Counted from the first letter of the stretch, positions 1-11,636 are shown. The stretch is 64,000 nucleotides of DNA from Persicaria tinctoria (GCA_037127255.1 JBANSL010000004.1:35366467-35430466); one strand, 5' to 3'. The notes: a model not told the origin generated them from the sequence alone. A program made the numbers and translations.

Positions 1-246
1 GGATGAGGCGTGGTTTCGCATCCTTTTTCTGCATCAAGTATCGCACATCAGCATGGTAAGTAAAGACAATTACCTTAGAACCCACAAGGTATGACCAAAA
101 CTTCTCATAGGCAAACACCACTACAAGCAACTCTTTTTCCGTTGTGGTGTAGTTCATCTGAGCCTAATCAAGTGTCTTGCTAGCATAGTAAATAGCAAGA
201 AACTTCTTGTCCCTTCTTTGCCCAAGTACAGCACCCACGGCAAAGT
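1..246 (-). pseudogene. RNase H part of element D pol (distal piece)
   Basis: Minus-strand translation gives AVGAVLGQ, then IYYASKTLD, a stop, [15 protein letters not shown] and a block ending KKDAKPRL. These are the conserved RNase H blocks of plant Ty3/gypsy pol. It is the continuation of the RT piece at 19347-20446, separated by the insertion of element A. An in-frame stop follows TLD, and the usual FTDH block reads FTYH, so an acidic residue expected at the active site is lost. Non-functional. Confidence 0.85.
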
Positions 247-821
247 TGTTGTGAGCCTAATTTGCCATGTTTTACAGTATCTTTTATATCGGTTTCTGCA
301 TACATTGCATTCATTTGGGCTAAGATAGTACAGAACCTATGTAGTTTATGTTTATTTGCCAAATTATGGAATCTGCACCAGTTTCTGTTTAAATCACAGA
401 ATTCGAGGCATTTTACAGCAATTCTAAGGAAGGTCGGAAAAGCTCGGAAAACAGCTACAGAAGTCCAAGGTCAAAGCAGCAACAGAACCAGTCGAATCGA
501 GCCGAGAAACCGGACTACTCGACCTCGAGTAGCCCTTACTCGATCTCGACAAAGTATGTCCGGGCATAGCTTGTCGACCAGGAGCAACGTCGAGAGCCAG
601 ACCACCCAACTTCCGGACCCAACTCGATCTCGACAAGACCTGGTCGAGATCGACAAAGACCAGTGCCACATCCGGAGTCGACAAGGAGAAGAGCTGCCCG
701 AGAAGCCGAGGATGAGAAGCCGAGCACATCCCAACTCGATCTCGACTAGACCTGGTCGAGATCGACAAGCCACCCCGAGCCAATCCGAGGAAGAGTCCTC
801 GACACCATCATAGAGAGTCAT
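247..821 (+). repeat. Element A 5' LTR, first part (U3)
   Basis: Starts TGTTGTGAGC, the same start as the LTRs at 17242, 61795 and (minus) 16430. It tracks the 3' LTR of A closely until GAGTCAT at 815-821, where element B interrupts it. From about 480 it is packed with TCGA-rich self-complementary units such as CTCGATCTCGAC and GTCGAGATCGAC. Long ORFs here on both strands are by-products of the array and not genes. Confidence 0.92.
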
Positions 822-2060
822 TGATACGTTTGGGATACCTGATCCTTCGCCTGTGGGCTCAAGATCAAGAACCACGCCGTATATTTGCTCCGATCTTGCA
901 ATGCTCTTTGTTATCTCCTAATTTGGAATAATTCAAACAAGTGATTAGAATTCTGATTTAGCGATAGAATTAATACTTAGAAATTTCAGCAACTTGGGAT
1001 CACAGAAATAGCGACATAAAGGGAGAAAGCGAGGGACTGAGCGCGCGGCGTCGCGGGCACACAGGCTTGCTAGCCTCAGGGTGTGCGTGGAATCCGGACA
1101 CGAGGGAGCAGGAGCACTCGCTGGTGCGGGTGAACGCGGGCGCGAAGGAGCGTTGGGGCGCTGGTGATGTCGACGCCAACGCAAAAGGGCGAGCGCGCGG
1201 GAGCGAGAACGCCTGGGCTGTCCGCGCTCGCTGGAGCGGGTCTGGTCACGAGAGACTCCAAGCTCGACCTTCTTCTTTCAGCGACAGGTTTTGTTTGGTG
1301 TTAGGTGTTGGTCTTTAGGGTTGCCGATTTAGAACAAGGTAAGGGAGGGTGATTTGTGGTTGCCGAAAACACTTAGAACACAAGAGCTTTTGGGATTGAT
1401 AATCGAAGAACCCTTGATCCGTTAAGGGTTTCTTCAATTCTAATTCAATCTGATTAATTCAAAGTGCGGAACATAAATTTATAGTAAAACTATGAGATAT
1501 CTAATCAATCCTTCCGTGCAAAGGAAAGGGGTTTGGATAGATTAATTCTATCTAGTGATAAGTGAAATAACTTTAAGATAAATAAAACCTAAGAAGATAG
1601 AAATATAATAACTTGGTGGTCAAGTAATATATCTACAAGAGATATAATTAAATTCCACCTTATTTATCTATTTGCGTAAAATAACAACTTAATTAACAAC
1701 TAATGTAACTCGGCCCAAGCATAGGATACTCGGCCCACTTCTCTCGACAAGGTGTTTGGCCCACTCGGCCGAGTGACCCAAGAGTATGTCGAGAATGGCT
1801 TGGTTCATGGCGGGTGATGACGAGTCTTCATGAGCTCCGTGTGTGGACGTAAGCTCACTTCCTGTGCTGGCGGGGCCACCTTGAGCCAAGTGATCCAGGG
1901 TGGCCTGAATCCTTGCTCTAAAGTCCCATGGTGACGGACAAGAAAGGCCTTAGTTGCATTTTGAATCTTCTTGGCCCTTGAACGAGTGACAGGGCCATCA
2001 AATGCAACCTTCATGTTGTCCTCAATGTCACCAGGAGTCATCGATAATTGCACGGCATCA
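822..2060 (-). repeat. Element B 3' LTR
   Basis: In the plus direction it starts TGATACGTTTGGG and ends CACGGCATCA, matching the copy at 8164-9415. A GC- and CpG-rich stretch at about 1040-1260 holds repeated GCGCGGGAGCG-like words. On the minus strand the first part of this LTR is an open continuation of the pol frame (see 1805-2161). Confidence 0.93.
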
Positions 2061-2161
2061 TTCTCCTCCACTTGACTTCGATTTGTCTTCAAATCGTCGT
2101 CAGAGTCATCGTCAGGCACGAACAAGGATAGATCGGCGACGTTGATTGTAGAATGGACACT
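1805..2161 (-). pseudogene. C-terminal pol extension of element B, running into the 3' LTR
   Basis: This is in the same frame as the integrase ORF and lies directly after its stop at 2162-2164. The reading continues STINVADLSLFVPDDD, crosses the polypurine tract at 2073-2061, and enters the LTR with a GPVTRSRAKKI motif, stopping at 1805. INVADLS plus TRSRAK is, from general knowledge, the usual tail of gypsy polyproteins of this type, and overlap of integrase with the LTR is known in CRM-like chromoviruses. The equivalent frame is also open in the other LTR at 9160-9420. The upstream TAA separates it from pol, so it is called broken. Confidence 0.7.
2061..2073 (-). other. Polypurine tract of element B
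   Basis: On the minus strand AAGTGGAGGAGAA lies immediately before the 3' LTR start TGATGCC. This is the expected plus-strand DNA priming site of an LTR retrotransposon. It is also read as codons of the pol extension. Confidence 0.85.
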
Positions 2162-5100
2162 TTACTTATCGGCAGGGAGATCCAGCTTGTATGCATTAGG
2201 ACCCATCTTTTGAACCACTCTGAATGGTCCATCTCCCCTGGGGTCCAGCTTAGATTTCCGTTGTTGCGGAAACCTTTCCTTCCTGAGATGCAACCAGACC
2301 AGATCACCAACGTTGAACTGCACATCCTTGCGATGCTTGTCCTTCGCGGCCTTGTATTGCGCAGTCTTCCTCTCCAGCTGCGCCTTGGTACGCTCATGCA
2401 AGCTTTTGATGAAGTCCACTTGCTTAGCTGCATCCACGCTCTCCTTATCTTTATATGGCCGAGGCATCATGTCTACTGGAGTTAAAGGATTTCGGCCATA
2501 TACTACCTCGAAGGGGGTCATCTTTGTTGCAGAGTGCCTAGACCTGTTATATGCAAACTCTACAAATGGTAGACAGTCTTCCCATCTCCGGAGGTTTGTT
2601 CGCAGCATGACTCTAAGGAGAGCCCCAAGAGTTCTATTTGTGACCTCAGTTTGGCCATCAGTTTGCGGGTGACAAGAAGTAGAAAATAGCAATTTTGTAC
2701 CCAATTTAGACCATAAAGTTTTCCAAAAAGAGCTTAAGAATTTAGGATCACGGTCAGAAACTATAGACAATGGCAATCCATGTAAGCGAACAACATCTTT
2801 GAAGAATAAATGAGCAACATGGATAGCATCATCAGTTTTATGACAAGGTATAAAGTGAGCCATTTTGGAAAATCTGTCTACAACAACAAATATGGAATCA
2901 TGACCCTTAGAAGTTCTAGGTAATCCTACAATAAAATCAATAGAAACATCTTCCCAGGGTGCATTAGCAATTGGCAAAGGTTGGTATAGACCATTAGCAT
3001 TGGATTTCGATTTGGCTTTAGCACATGTAATACAACTTTTGACAAATCTCAGCACATAATTAGACATTTTAGGCCAAAAGTAATGTTCCTTTAGTCCAGC
3101 TAGTGTTTTTTCGAAACCCCCATGTCCCCTAGATTCATGTATTTCTTGGGTTAATAATCGGAGAATAGAAGAAGATGGGATACAAAGCTTGCCCATCTTG
3201 AACAAATACCCATTATCAACAAAAAATGAATCTACTTCACCTTTGGACACACATTGAGCATATATAGTTTTAAAGAAACTATCAGAAGCATACAGTTCCT
3301 TTATTAATGCAAAACCCAAAACATGTGCATCCATATGGTTTAAGAGGACATACCTTCGTGATAGCGCGTCAGCTACCACATTATCCTTTCCGTTTTTGTG
3401 GTGAACCACATAGGAAAAGGTCTCTATGAACTCCACCCATCGAGCAAGTCGCCTGCTGAGCACTTCTTGTCCTTTGAGGTACTTAAGAGCTTCATGATCC
3501 GAATGAATCACAAACTCCTTAGGCCAGAGAAAATGTTGCCAAGTCTGTAAGCAGCAAACCAATGCAAATAGCTCCTTGTCGTAGGTAGAATAGTTGAGCT
3601 CAGCGGCGCCCAACTTTTCGCTGAAGTAGGCGATGGGACGCTTGTTCTGTAACAGGACCCCTCCAATGCCAGTGCTAGAAGCGTCACACTCGAGCTCAAA
3701 AGGTTGAGCAAAGTCAGGTAACTGCAGCACTGGGGCGTGTGTCAGGCAATCCTTGAGAGCGTCGAAAGCCTTTTGATGTGAGTAAGACCAGAGAAATGTC
3801 ACATCCTTCTTTGTCAGCTCATGCAGGGGGGCGGCAATTAGGCTGAAATCCTTGACAAAACGTCGATAGAAGCCAACAAGGCCCAATAATGAGCGGACAT
3901 GGGTGGGTGTAGTCGGCCTAGCCCACTCCTGAATAGCACGAATCTTCTCCTCATCCACCTTTAATCCAGATGCAGTCACTACAAAACCAAGAAAAATGGT
4001 AGACTCAGATGCAAAAGAACACTTCTTTAAATTGGCATATAATTTCTATTTTCTTAGACAATCAAAAACCAATTTTAAGTGACTTAAATGATCATGCATA
4101 TTCTTACTGTAGATTAAGATATCGTCAAAATAGACAACGATAAATTTTCCTAAGTGTCTTCTAAGCACATGGTTCATAAGCCTCATAAATGTAGAAGGTG
4201 CATTTGTCAAACCAAAAGGCATTACTAACCATTCATATAAGCCATACTTAGTTTTAAAAGCCGTTTTCCATTCATCACCCTGTTTCATCCTAATTTGATG
4301 ATATCCACTTCTAAGGTCAATTTTAGAAAAAATAGCAGCACCATGAAGTTCATCAAGCATATCATCTAAACGAGGAATAGGGTGGCGATACTTAACCGTT
4401 ATTTGGTTGATTGCGCGACAATCAACACACATGTGCCAGGAGCCATCCTTCTTTGGAACCAATATGACTCGTACGGCACAGGGAGACAAGCTTTCACGAA
4501 CAAAGCCTTTATCCATCAATTCTGTGACTTGGCGTTGCAGCTCCTTTGTCTCCTCAGGACTAGCTCTATAAGCGGCGCGATTAGGCAAGGCTGCTCCAGG
4601 CACAAAGTCAATCTGGTGCTCAATACCTCTAATAGGAGGCAAGCCTTGGGGAAGTTCACCTGGAAGCACAACCAAGTAATCCTGCAGAAGAGTAGCAATA
4701 GGTGCAGGAATATGACTCAATTCAACATTAAGTAAGACTTGTTTCATTACCAGAAGAATATGAGGTCGATGAGCAGTCCATGTGATGGTCCCTTGCTGAG
4801 GTTTAGAGACCAGAGAACGACGTTCCACAGAGCCCTGAAGTGAAGCAGAAGAGGGCTTAGATGGCATCGAATGGGGAGGAGAAGTCGGCAATGGGGCTGC
4901 AGGGGCGGCGGCGGGCGCTGTTGCTGGGGCCGCGGGCGCGGCTTCTGGGGCCGTGGGTGCGGCTGGTGCAGCCGAGCTCCCTTTGAGCTTCTCCAATCTG
5001 TCAGCTTCTCTCTCAGCGTTCCTTTGTTGTTGCTTGCGCACCTGGTCCTTTAGAATAATTTGTGGCGATAAGGGTAGGAGAGTAACTCTCCTCCTGTCAT

Positions 5101-5592
5101 AGGTGAAAGCATATGTATTTGCACGACCATCACGAAGGACATTACGATCATATAACCAAGGACGCCCTAACAATATATGACTACAATCCATGCGAGCAAC
5201 ATCACATGATACTTTATCATGATATGTTCCAATTGAAAGGGAAACTAAACACTGTTTGGTGACCAATATATCAGAACCATCATCAGTAATGTCATTTAAA
5301 CCATAGTGAGTAGCTCTAGGAGTTGTAGGTAAATGGAGGAAATTCACTACCTTTTCACTGATGAGATTGCAGCAACTCCCACTATTGATGATAAGGGTTA
5401 AGGTAGCCTCACAAACCAAGCATCTGGTGTGGAATATGTTCTCCCTTTGATCAGCCATGGGAGATTCCTGAATGTGCAGGACCCGTCGATTGATAATGCA
5501 AAGCACGTTGTCGTACTGGGAAGTATCGATCTCCTCAATAGGCTCAGTCGACTGGTCCTCCTCCACTTCACTCGAAACTACCAGGTCCTCGA
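2162..5592 (-). pseudogene. Element B pol: protease, RT, RNase H, integrase (two in-frame stops)
   Basis: One minus-strand frame is interrupted by stops at 4048-4046 and 2164-2162. In order: aspartic protease with INSGSCCN near 5386, where the usual DSG is NSG, so the catalytic Asp is replaced; RT with [32 protein letters not shown] and [10 protein letters not shown] near 4110; RNase H with [20 protein letters not shown] and HSDHEAL; integrase with an H-H-C-C finger (HESRGHGG, then CITC), core [16 protein letters not shown] and QTDGQTEV, and the C-terminal GPY-type block GDGPFRVV. Domain order is Ty3/gypsy. I see no chromodomain. Pol is shifted +1 relative to gag, so gag and pol do not join as the continuous ORF common in plant gypsy elements. 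Confidence 0.92.
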
Positions 5593-7112
5593 TCAGCAGT
5601 CTCCTCCTCATAGTAATGGTCTCCCAAATCGTTGAGAAGAACCTTCCTTTTCTTGGGGCAATTGCGAGAGACATGCCCAGAACCCCCACAAGTGAAGCAG
5701 CGGATATCTTTGTTGCGATCTGTAGAAGAGGCATCAACTCTTCTAGTTTCAACCTGATAACCCTGTTGAGGTGAGTTGGAAACTCCCTTTTGCTGCATAG
5801 AAGGGTTAGAAGTAGAAGGCTTAGATGGACCAGAAGGGTTAACGGGAACAAACCTGCGACCTTGGGAGGTCTGATCGAATATGCTCCGTTGTTGCCGAAG
5901 TTGCTGTTGTTGTTGCTCATACAGAACCTGTGCTTTATGAGTTAAAGTGTTAATATCTCTAATGGAATGGATAGCTAAAGGATTTTTAATAGAAATATTA
6001 AGACCAGCAAGAAATTGAGTACACAAAGCACGTTCAGTAAGATAAACATTAGCCTGATGGGAGAGTCGTTCAAGTTCATCACGAAAGTCATTCGGCGAGC
6101 GAGTTCCTTGTTGGCAAGAAGCGAGCTGCATCCTCATGGACTCTATGTATTCCTCAGGCACATGTCTTTTCTTTAGGAGAAAGCGAAGTTGTGGCCAAGT
6201 TTCAACAGGTTGCTTGTTCTGACGGCGGCGCATCTCACGAGTGCGGAACCACCAGTTGCGAGCTTTACCTACTAAATGCAATATAACAACTTCCAATTTC
6301 TCCGTTTCCTCATAGCGTAAATGTTCAAGCAGATAGTCAGTATGATTTTCCCAGACAAGATAAGCTTCAGGATCAGTATTACCATCAAAAGTTTCTAATT
6401 TAAGCTTAACATCTCTTCTTTGAATAGCTTGAGCATTATCAAATCTAGGATGACCAAAATTAGGAGGGGGTAAATCATCAAAGTTAGGATTTACCTCATG
6501 GTAAGCATCCTCCAAATGTGGTGTCTCATTCAGATCAGCATTGCTACGGCTATCATCCCAGTTAGGACGAGTATAGAACGGCTGCTGTGGACGATGATGG
6601 GGTCGGCCCTGCTGCTGCCGTGGGTGATGGTGCTCAGGGCAATCCTGGTGACCATTGAAGCCCGCTAAAGGATCGTTGTCATGCTCTCCAGGGAAAGGAT
6701 TAGTAGTAGCAGATCGCAGCTGATAATGTAATTGACCAGAAGGAGGAGGGTGAGCTGAATAAAAGGTGTTACCTGCAGGTTGCCGATTACCCGTAGGGGG
6801 CACAGTACCCGAAGGTGGTGTAGTATCTGGGGGTGGTGGAGGCGGTTTTCCTCCAGAAGGAGGTGTAGATCCAGAAGTCTCCGCCTGTTTGGACTCCTCC
6901 CATTGCCGAGCAACTGCCTGTTTGATGATGTCAGATAACCGTAGGTGGTCCTCTTTGCGTTCGATAGCCCGACGATTTTCAGCCTCTGCCAGTTCCTGTC
7001 GCGTCACCAGAGTAGACTTTTGGACAACAGAGTCAATAATAAACTGCATAGCCTCAGCAGTAATGCCAGCAGGTGGGGTAGGGGAAGGGTTGGGGTCGCT
7101 ATCGTTTGTCAT
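5568..7112 (-). CDS. Element B gag (capsid and nucleocapsid), open
   Basis: A 514-codon open frame from an ATG at 7112. The N-terminus is proline-rich with a basic or charged stretch. A retrotransposon-gag-type capsid domain lies roughly in residues 220-370 ([35 protein letters not shown]). A glutamine-rich stretch is followed by one CCHC knuckle [14 protein letters not shown] near residue 480. Gag forms the virus-like particle and binds element RNA. The open frame shows that gag decayed less than pol, but its stop at 5568 lies about 20 codons past the knuckle region and pol continues in another frame. Confidence 0.88.
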   Translation of the reverse strand: MTNDSDPNPSPTPPAGITAEAMQFIIDSVVQKSTLVTRQELAEAENRRAIERKEDHLRLSDIIKQAVARQWEESKQAETSGSTPPSGGKPPPPPPDTTPPSGTVPPTGNRQPAGNTFYSAHPPPSGQLHYQLRSATTNPFPGEHDNDPLAGFNGHQDCPEHHHPRQQQGRPHHRPQQPFYTRPNWDDSRSNADLNETPHLEDAYHEVNPNFDDLPPPNFGHPRFDNAQAIQRRDVKLKLETFDGNTDPEAYLVWENHTDYLLEHLRYEETEKLEVVILHLVGKARNWWFRTREMRRRQNKQPVETWPQLRFLLKKRHVPEEYIESMRMQLASCQQGTRSPNDFRDELERLSHQANVYLTERALCTQFLAGLNISIKNPLAIHSIRDINTLTHKAQVLYEQQQQQLRQQRSIFDQTSQGRRFVPVNPSGPSKPSTSNPSMQQKGVSNSPQQGYQVETRRVDASSTDRNKDIRCFTCGGSGHVSRNCPKKRKVLLNDLGDHYYEEETADRGPGSFE

Positions 7113-7653
7113 GTTCCTACAATATCAGAAGAGCAACAAGTAAACGAAGCAAAGACCAGAAACCAAGTAATGCAAGCTCTAGTGATTCCTAAGAGTGATT
7201 CAAGTTTTAGAAATCAAAGAGCGAGAAAACAAGGCACAATATTCAAGCAATTCCCCTGGACACAGAATTTTGCAATATTGAAGACAACAAGTAATAATCC
7301 AAATTGCAAATTAAATCAGCCACAAAGTCGGATATCAAGGATAACAAGTATAAACAAGCGGCAGAATGTGTATAGAAAAAGAACTACAATGTGATGCGTG
7401 AATAATATGAATGTGTAATAATCAACAATAGCAATCACAAGGGCAATCAAGTGCACACACTCCGTCAACTATTATGTGACGGTTGCAACACGGTTCAGAG
7501 AAAGAGGGGTGTGACCAAGGCTCCAGTGTCGACACAGCACAAAATCACACAAGTAGGGTTCTTTTGTAATGCTTAAAACCGTTTAGATCATCTAACATGT
7601 AACAATTAAAGAACTCAGAGTTACTAACTCAATGATGTAAAGAAAGAATGCTC

Positions 7654-7696
<43 letters not shown>

Positions 7697-8149
7697 TTTA
7701 ATTCGGCTTTTTCTGTTTTTTTATATATATATATAAGGGACAAGTTGCTGTAATATGGGGGGAGCAACCGAAATTTGAGGAGCAAAAATAAAAATAAAAG
7801 CTACGATGATCTAAAAGTAAGCAAAAATAAGAAAAAGGGAAAAATAGGCTAGAAACTGGAAAAATTAGGGTTCTTTAGTGGTGCAAGTTTATATAATGCT
7901 TTAATCCAAGAATCACAGTCATAGGCATGATATGTAGCAACTAGGAATAAAAGATCACAACTTGCAGTCAAGAACTCAATATCTTCGAAATTATAGATCC
8001 AAACAAAGAATAACAAAAATAAAGTGCCAATTTTTATGGGTAAATAATAAAGATTCAACTTTTATGTAGCGGCTATGGTGAAAAAAAAGGCACGAAAAAT
8101 AAATCACTCAAAAAGAAATCAAGAGAGTAAAGAACTTGCATTAACCTGA
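7113..8149 (-). other. Element B 5' leader with AT microsatellite
   Basis: About 1 kb of untranslated leader lies between PBS and gag. It is AT-rich and holds an (AT)n tract at about 7658-7693 followed by a T run and a second short AT tract to 7735. No coding potential is recognised. Long leaders are normal for plant gypsy elements. Confidence 0.7.
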
Positions 8150-8161
8150 AATCCGATACCA
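8150..8161 (-). other. Primer-binding site of element B, tRNA-iMet-like
   Basis: On the minus strand TGGTATCGGATT starts 2 bp after the 5' LTR. The first seven bases match the standard plant tRNA-iMet primer site TGGTATCAGAGC, and the rest has drifted. Confidence 0.65.
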
Positions 8162-8163
8162 CT

Positions 8164-9415
8164 TGATACGTTTGGGATACCCGATCCTTCGCCTGTGGGC
8201 TCAAGATCAAGAACCACGCTGTATATTTGGTCCGATCTTGCAATGCTCTTTGATATCTCCTGATTTGGAATAATTCAAACAAGTGATTAGAATTCTGATT
8301 TAGCGACAGAATTAATACTTAGAAATTTCAGCAACTTGGGATCACAGAAATAGCGACATAAAGAGAGAAAGCGAGGGTCTGAGCGCGCGACGTCGCGGGC
8401 ACACAGGCTTGCTAGCCTCAGGGTGTGCGAGTAATCCGGACACGCGGGAGCAGGAGCACTCGCTGGTGCGGGAGTGCTGGCGAGAGAGAACGCGGGCGCG
8501 AAGGAGCGCTGGGGCGCTGGTGATGTCGACGCGGGAGCGCGCGGGAGCGAGAACGCCTGGGCTGTCCGCGCTCACTGGAGCGGGTCTGGTCGCGAGAGAC
8601 GCCAAGCTCGGCCTTCTTCTTTCAGCGACAGGTTTTGTTTGGTGTTAGGTGTTGGTCATTAGGGTTACCGATTTAGAACAAGGTAAGCGAGGGTGATTTG
8701 TGGTTGCCGAAAACACTTAGAACACAAGAGCTTTTGGGATTGATAATCGAAGAACCCTTGATCCGTTAAGGGTTTCTTCAATTCTAATTAATTCAAAGTG
8801 CGGAACATAAATTTATAGTAAAACTATGAGATATCTAACCAATCCTTCCTTGCAAAGGAAAGGGGTTTGGATAGATTAATTCTATCTAGTGATAAATGAA
8901 ATAACTTAAATTCCACCTTATTTATCTATTTGCATAAAATAAGAAGATAGAAATATAATAACTTGGTGGTCAAGTAATATATCTAGAAGAGATATAATTA
9001 AATTCCACCTTATTTATCTATTTGCATAAAATAACAACTTAATTAACAACTAATGTAACTCGGCCCAAGCATAGGATACTCGGCCCACTTCTCTCGACAA
9101 GGTGTTTGGCCCACTTCGCCGAGTGACCCAACCCAAGAGTATGTCAAGAATGGCTTGGTTCATGGCAGGTAATGACGAGTCTTCATGAGCTCCGTGTGTG
9201 GACGTAAGCTCACTTCCTGTGCTGGCGGGGCCACCTTGAGCCAAGTGATCCAGGGTGGCCTGAATCCTTGCTCTAAAGTCCCATGGTGACGGAGAAGAAA
9301 GGCCTTAGTTGTATTTTGAATCTTCTTGGCCCTTGAACGAGTGACAGGGCCATCAAATGGAACCTTCATGTTGTCCTTAATGTCACCAGGGGTCATCGAT
9401 AATTGCACGGCATCA
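8164..9415 (-). repeat. Element B 5' LTR
   Basis: Second copy of the 822-2060 LTR, 1252 bp, ends TG and CA in the plus direction. Compared with the other LTR it has scattered substitutions, a different CpG-rich segment near 8430-8560, and a local duplication around 8900-9030 (the segment holding CCACCTTATTTATC occurs twice). The minus strand carries the element promoter. I cannot place a TATA box with confidence. Confidence 0.92.
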
Positions 9416-9420
9416 GTCAT

Positions 9421-10344
9421 CCTCGACCAATCCTAGTCGATCTCGAGGACTCTTAGTCGAGATCGACGAAGGCCGGAGACCAGATCCAGGCCTGTCGAGG
9501 AGAGCCACCCGAGAAGACCTAGTCGGCAAGGCCACTCTACTCGATGTCGACAAGAAATACTCGAGGTCAACGAGCACCAGGATCCATGTCCGAGCCTGTC
9601 GAGGACTAGCTAGCCGAGACGACAAGCCAAGCCAGTCGATCACTTTCCTACTCGAGGTCGACAAGGCTCTTGTCGAGGTCGACGAGGATTCCCGAAGCTG
9701 TGCGACGCGGTTTGATCAACTCTACTCGGATTGGGAGTCCTTGGAGCCGAAGTTTGCCAAAGTCTATCCGAAGCTATCATGAAGAGAAGGAGTTCTATCC
9801 ATTGAAGACCTTTTAGATATATTTTCCTATTTTGTATTTAATTATGTTATGGCTTTTATTTATCTTTTTATGTTTTAGATAAAGTTTTAGATATAGATAG
9901 ATATCTTCTTTCCTGGAATAGCTAGGGAATGAAGCCTATAAATAAAGCCCATGGGGCTCAGTTTTATTCATTCAATTTTCAGTAGGAGAAGTAGTAGTAG
10001 AGAGAGAAAGAGAGAGTGAGCGGCCGATTGGAGTTGTGAAGCGAGAGCGGAGTTGGCTTCAAGCGGTTATAAACTTTGGTTTATATTTATGCAAGTTGTT
10101 TCTTTTCAATCAATGATGTCTGAGTTTGCGATGAAGAGCGAGTAGTCCACCCACTTCTAGGGTTATGGCGAGTCCGACGATAGCCATGCATAATTAAGGT
10201 AAAGATCCGACCTTTATCATGTTTTGAGCATTTCCTACTTGTTGATGTCTTTATTGCCCGTCTAATGGAGATCCATGCTAATAACTTGGATTATAAACAT
10301 AAAACGGTAGAGACAATTAGGGTTTCTTGAGAGAGTTGTCTAAT
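9421..10344 (+). repeat. Element A 5' LTR, second part (rest of U3, R, start of U5)
   Basis: Continues exactly where 247-821 stops (CCTCGACC after the GTCAT duplication) and matches the 3' LTR at 17822-18754. It holds the rest of the TCGA array to about 9690, the promoter, an AG-rich stretch at about 9985-10020, and the conserved block GAAGAGCGAGTAGTCCACCC. It stops at TCTAAT (10344). The remaining roughly 590 bp of U5 and the PBS present in other Family 1 copies are missing. Confidence 0.9.
9937..9946 (+). promoter_or_regulatory. LTR TATA box, element A 5' LTR
   Basis: TATAAATAAA, followed about 25-35 bp later by a conserved TTTTATTCATTCA start-site region. The same core is present at 18343, 42303, 61085, 62699 and, on the minus strand, at 15337, so it is the conserved Family 1 promoter. 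Confidence 0.75.
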
Positions 10345-10361
10345 CGGTAGAGACAATCGGT
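10305..10361 (+). repeat. Deletion junction with copied filler, element A U5/PBS
   Basis: The 13 bp word CGGTAGAGACAAT at 10305-10317 is repeated at 10345-10357, directly at the point where the LTR match ends, followed by CGGT and the gag ATG at 10362. In element L the corresponding interval (U5 end, PBS, short leader) is about 600 bp or more. The repeat looks like templated filler from end-joining repair that removed the PBS. Confidence 0.8.
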
Positions 10362-11636
10362 ATGCGTCGTTCTGGTCAAACACCTGAGTTTGATGCCTTA
10401 GACGAACCAGAACGCCTTTTTCACATCAGGGCTAAACTACAAAGAGCCATGGCGGCCGCTAAAACACAGGAACAACTGATCACAAGGCTTACCGCAGAGC
10501 TAGCCGCAAAGGATACTGCTATAGCCACTAAAGATGCTGCTATCGCCGCTGAGAAAGCAGCAAAGGAGCAAGTAGAAGCTGAGTTTGCCCAATATCCAAC
10601 CACTGCAGAGGATTATATGCATCCCACTCTCGTCGTGCCTGAATCGGCGATTCTAATCCCTGAAAACTCTTTTGAAATTCGCACTCAATTTCTTATAGAG
10701 CTTAAAAATAATGCTTTTTATGGCAAATTTAATGAGTGTCCTCTTGAACATATTACCAATTTTCATGACATGTGTCGTACTCTTGCTGAAGGTACAACTC
10801 TGGAATATGTCAAGATGAAAGCTTTCCGCTGGTCGCTGGCTGGACCTGCACTGAAGTGGCTTGAAGGGTTGAAGCCAAGATCTCTCACCACATGGGCCCG
10901 AGTAGAGCAAGAGTTTCTGAACAAATACTTCCCACCCGCCAAAAAAGCACTTCTCCGCCAGAAAATCACCGCCTTCAAACAGAAGCCAGGGAAACCACTG
11001 GCAAAGGCATGGGAACGCTACAAGGAGCTGCTGCGATCTTGCCCTACTCATGGACAACCACCCTACGTCATTCAAGAGATCTTCTTCAACTCTCTTGATT
11101 AAGTCACTAAGGACATAATTAACCACTATACTCGCTATGAGTACCTGACGATGCCACCAAGTGACGCATGGGGTGTGCTAGAAAAGCTTACTAACTACGA
11201 CAACAAATATGGGCTCCTACAAACTATGAGGAGAACTCCTACGCCAGGCCAGCACCATCTATGCCACTCTATGAGCCAGCAAAAGAGATCGACCCAGATG
11301 TCAGGGAGCAGTTCTACAGAGACCAGAATCGGAAACTCCTCAAACAAGTCAAATACCTATCTGTCAATCAGCCTTGCATCGAATGCGGATCGTAGCGGCA
11401 CACCACTACTGAGTGCCCACACGCTGAGCAAGTCAGGATGGCAGAAACACACGAGGAGGCAGCTTACGCAGGGGGTCCAAATTGCTATATGGGAGATCAA
11501 AGATTCTATCAACCACAGTGGAAGCAAGGTCCTCCTAGGAATCCCCCACCCTACAGAGCTGCAGGACATCCAGAGAGGGATCAAAAGAAGGATGATCTAC
11601 AGTTGATCCTTGAGGAGATGTGACGAAATCAGGGCA
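10362..11636 (+). pseudogene. Element A gag, interrupted
   Basis: An ATG-started 246-codon ORF (MRRSGQTPEFDALDE) with an N-terminal alanine-rich heptad or coiled-coil-like region (residues about 30-75) and a retrotransposon gag domain (ALKWLEGL, FLNKYFPPAKK, AWERYKELL). It stops at TAA 11100-11102. The frame continues (YEYLTMPPSDAWGVLEKL) and then shifts near 11250-11290. The CCHC knuckle at 11375-11416 is cut by a TAG at 11393-11395 (CIECGS, stop, RHTTTEC). The start matches the gag of element L at 63791. Non-functional. Confidence 0.88.

Larger units (their letters stand above)
822..9415 (-). mobile_element. Element B: complete Ty3/gypsy retrotransposon (chromovirus-like layout)
   Basis: An 8.6 kb element flanked by a perfect 5 bp target duplication GTCAT (817-821 and 9416-9420), inserted in the 5' LTR of A. 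On the minus strand: 5' LTR 9415-8164, PBS at 8161-8150, leader, gag, pol (PR-RT-RH-IN), polypurine tract (2073-2061), 3' LTR 2060-822. LTR ends are TG...CA. The two LTRs (1239 and 1252 bp) differ by many substitutions and by an internal duplication in the right copy near 8900-9030, so insertion is not recent. Two in-frame stops in pol, a protease active-site change and a gag-pol frame break indicate that it is no longer autonomous. Confidence 0.94.

Noticed and set aside
262..875. Long ORFs on both strands in 262-875 (and 17257-17833, 15752-16069) that look like arginine/serine-rich proteins
   Set aside because: They are translations of the TCGA arrays in LTR U3. Self-complementary units give open frames on both strands, and the frames cross from LTR landmark to LTR landmark without a recognisable domain.
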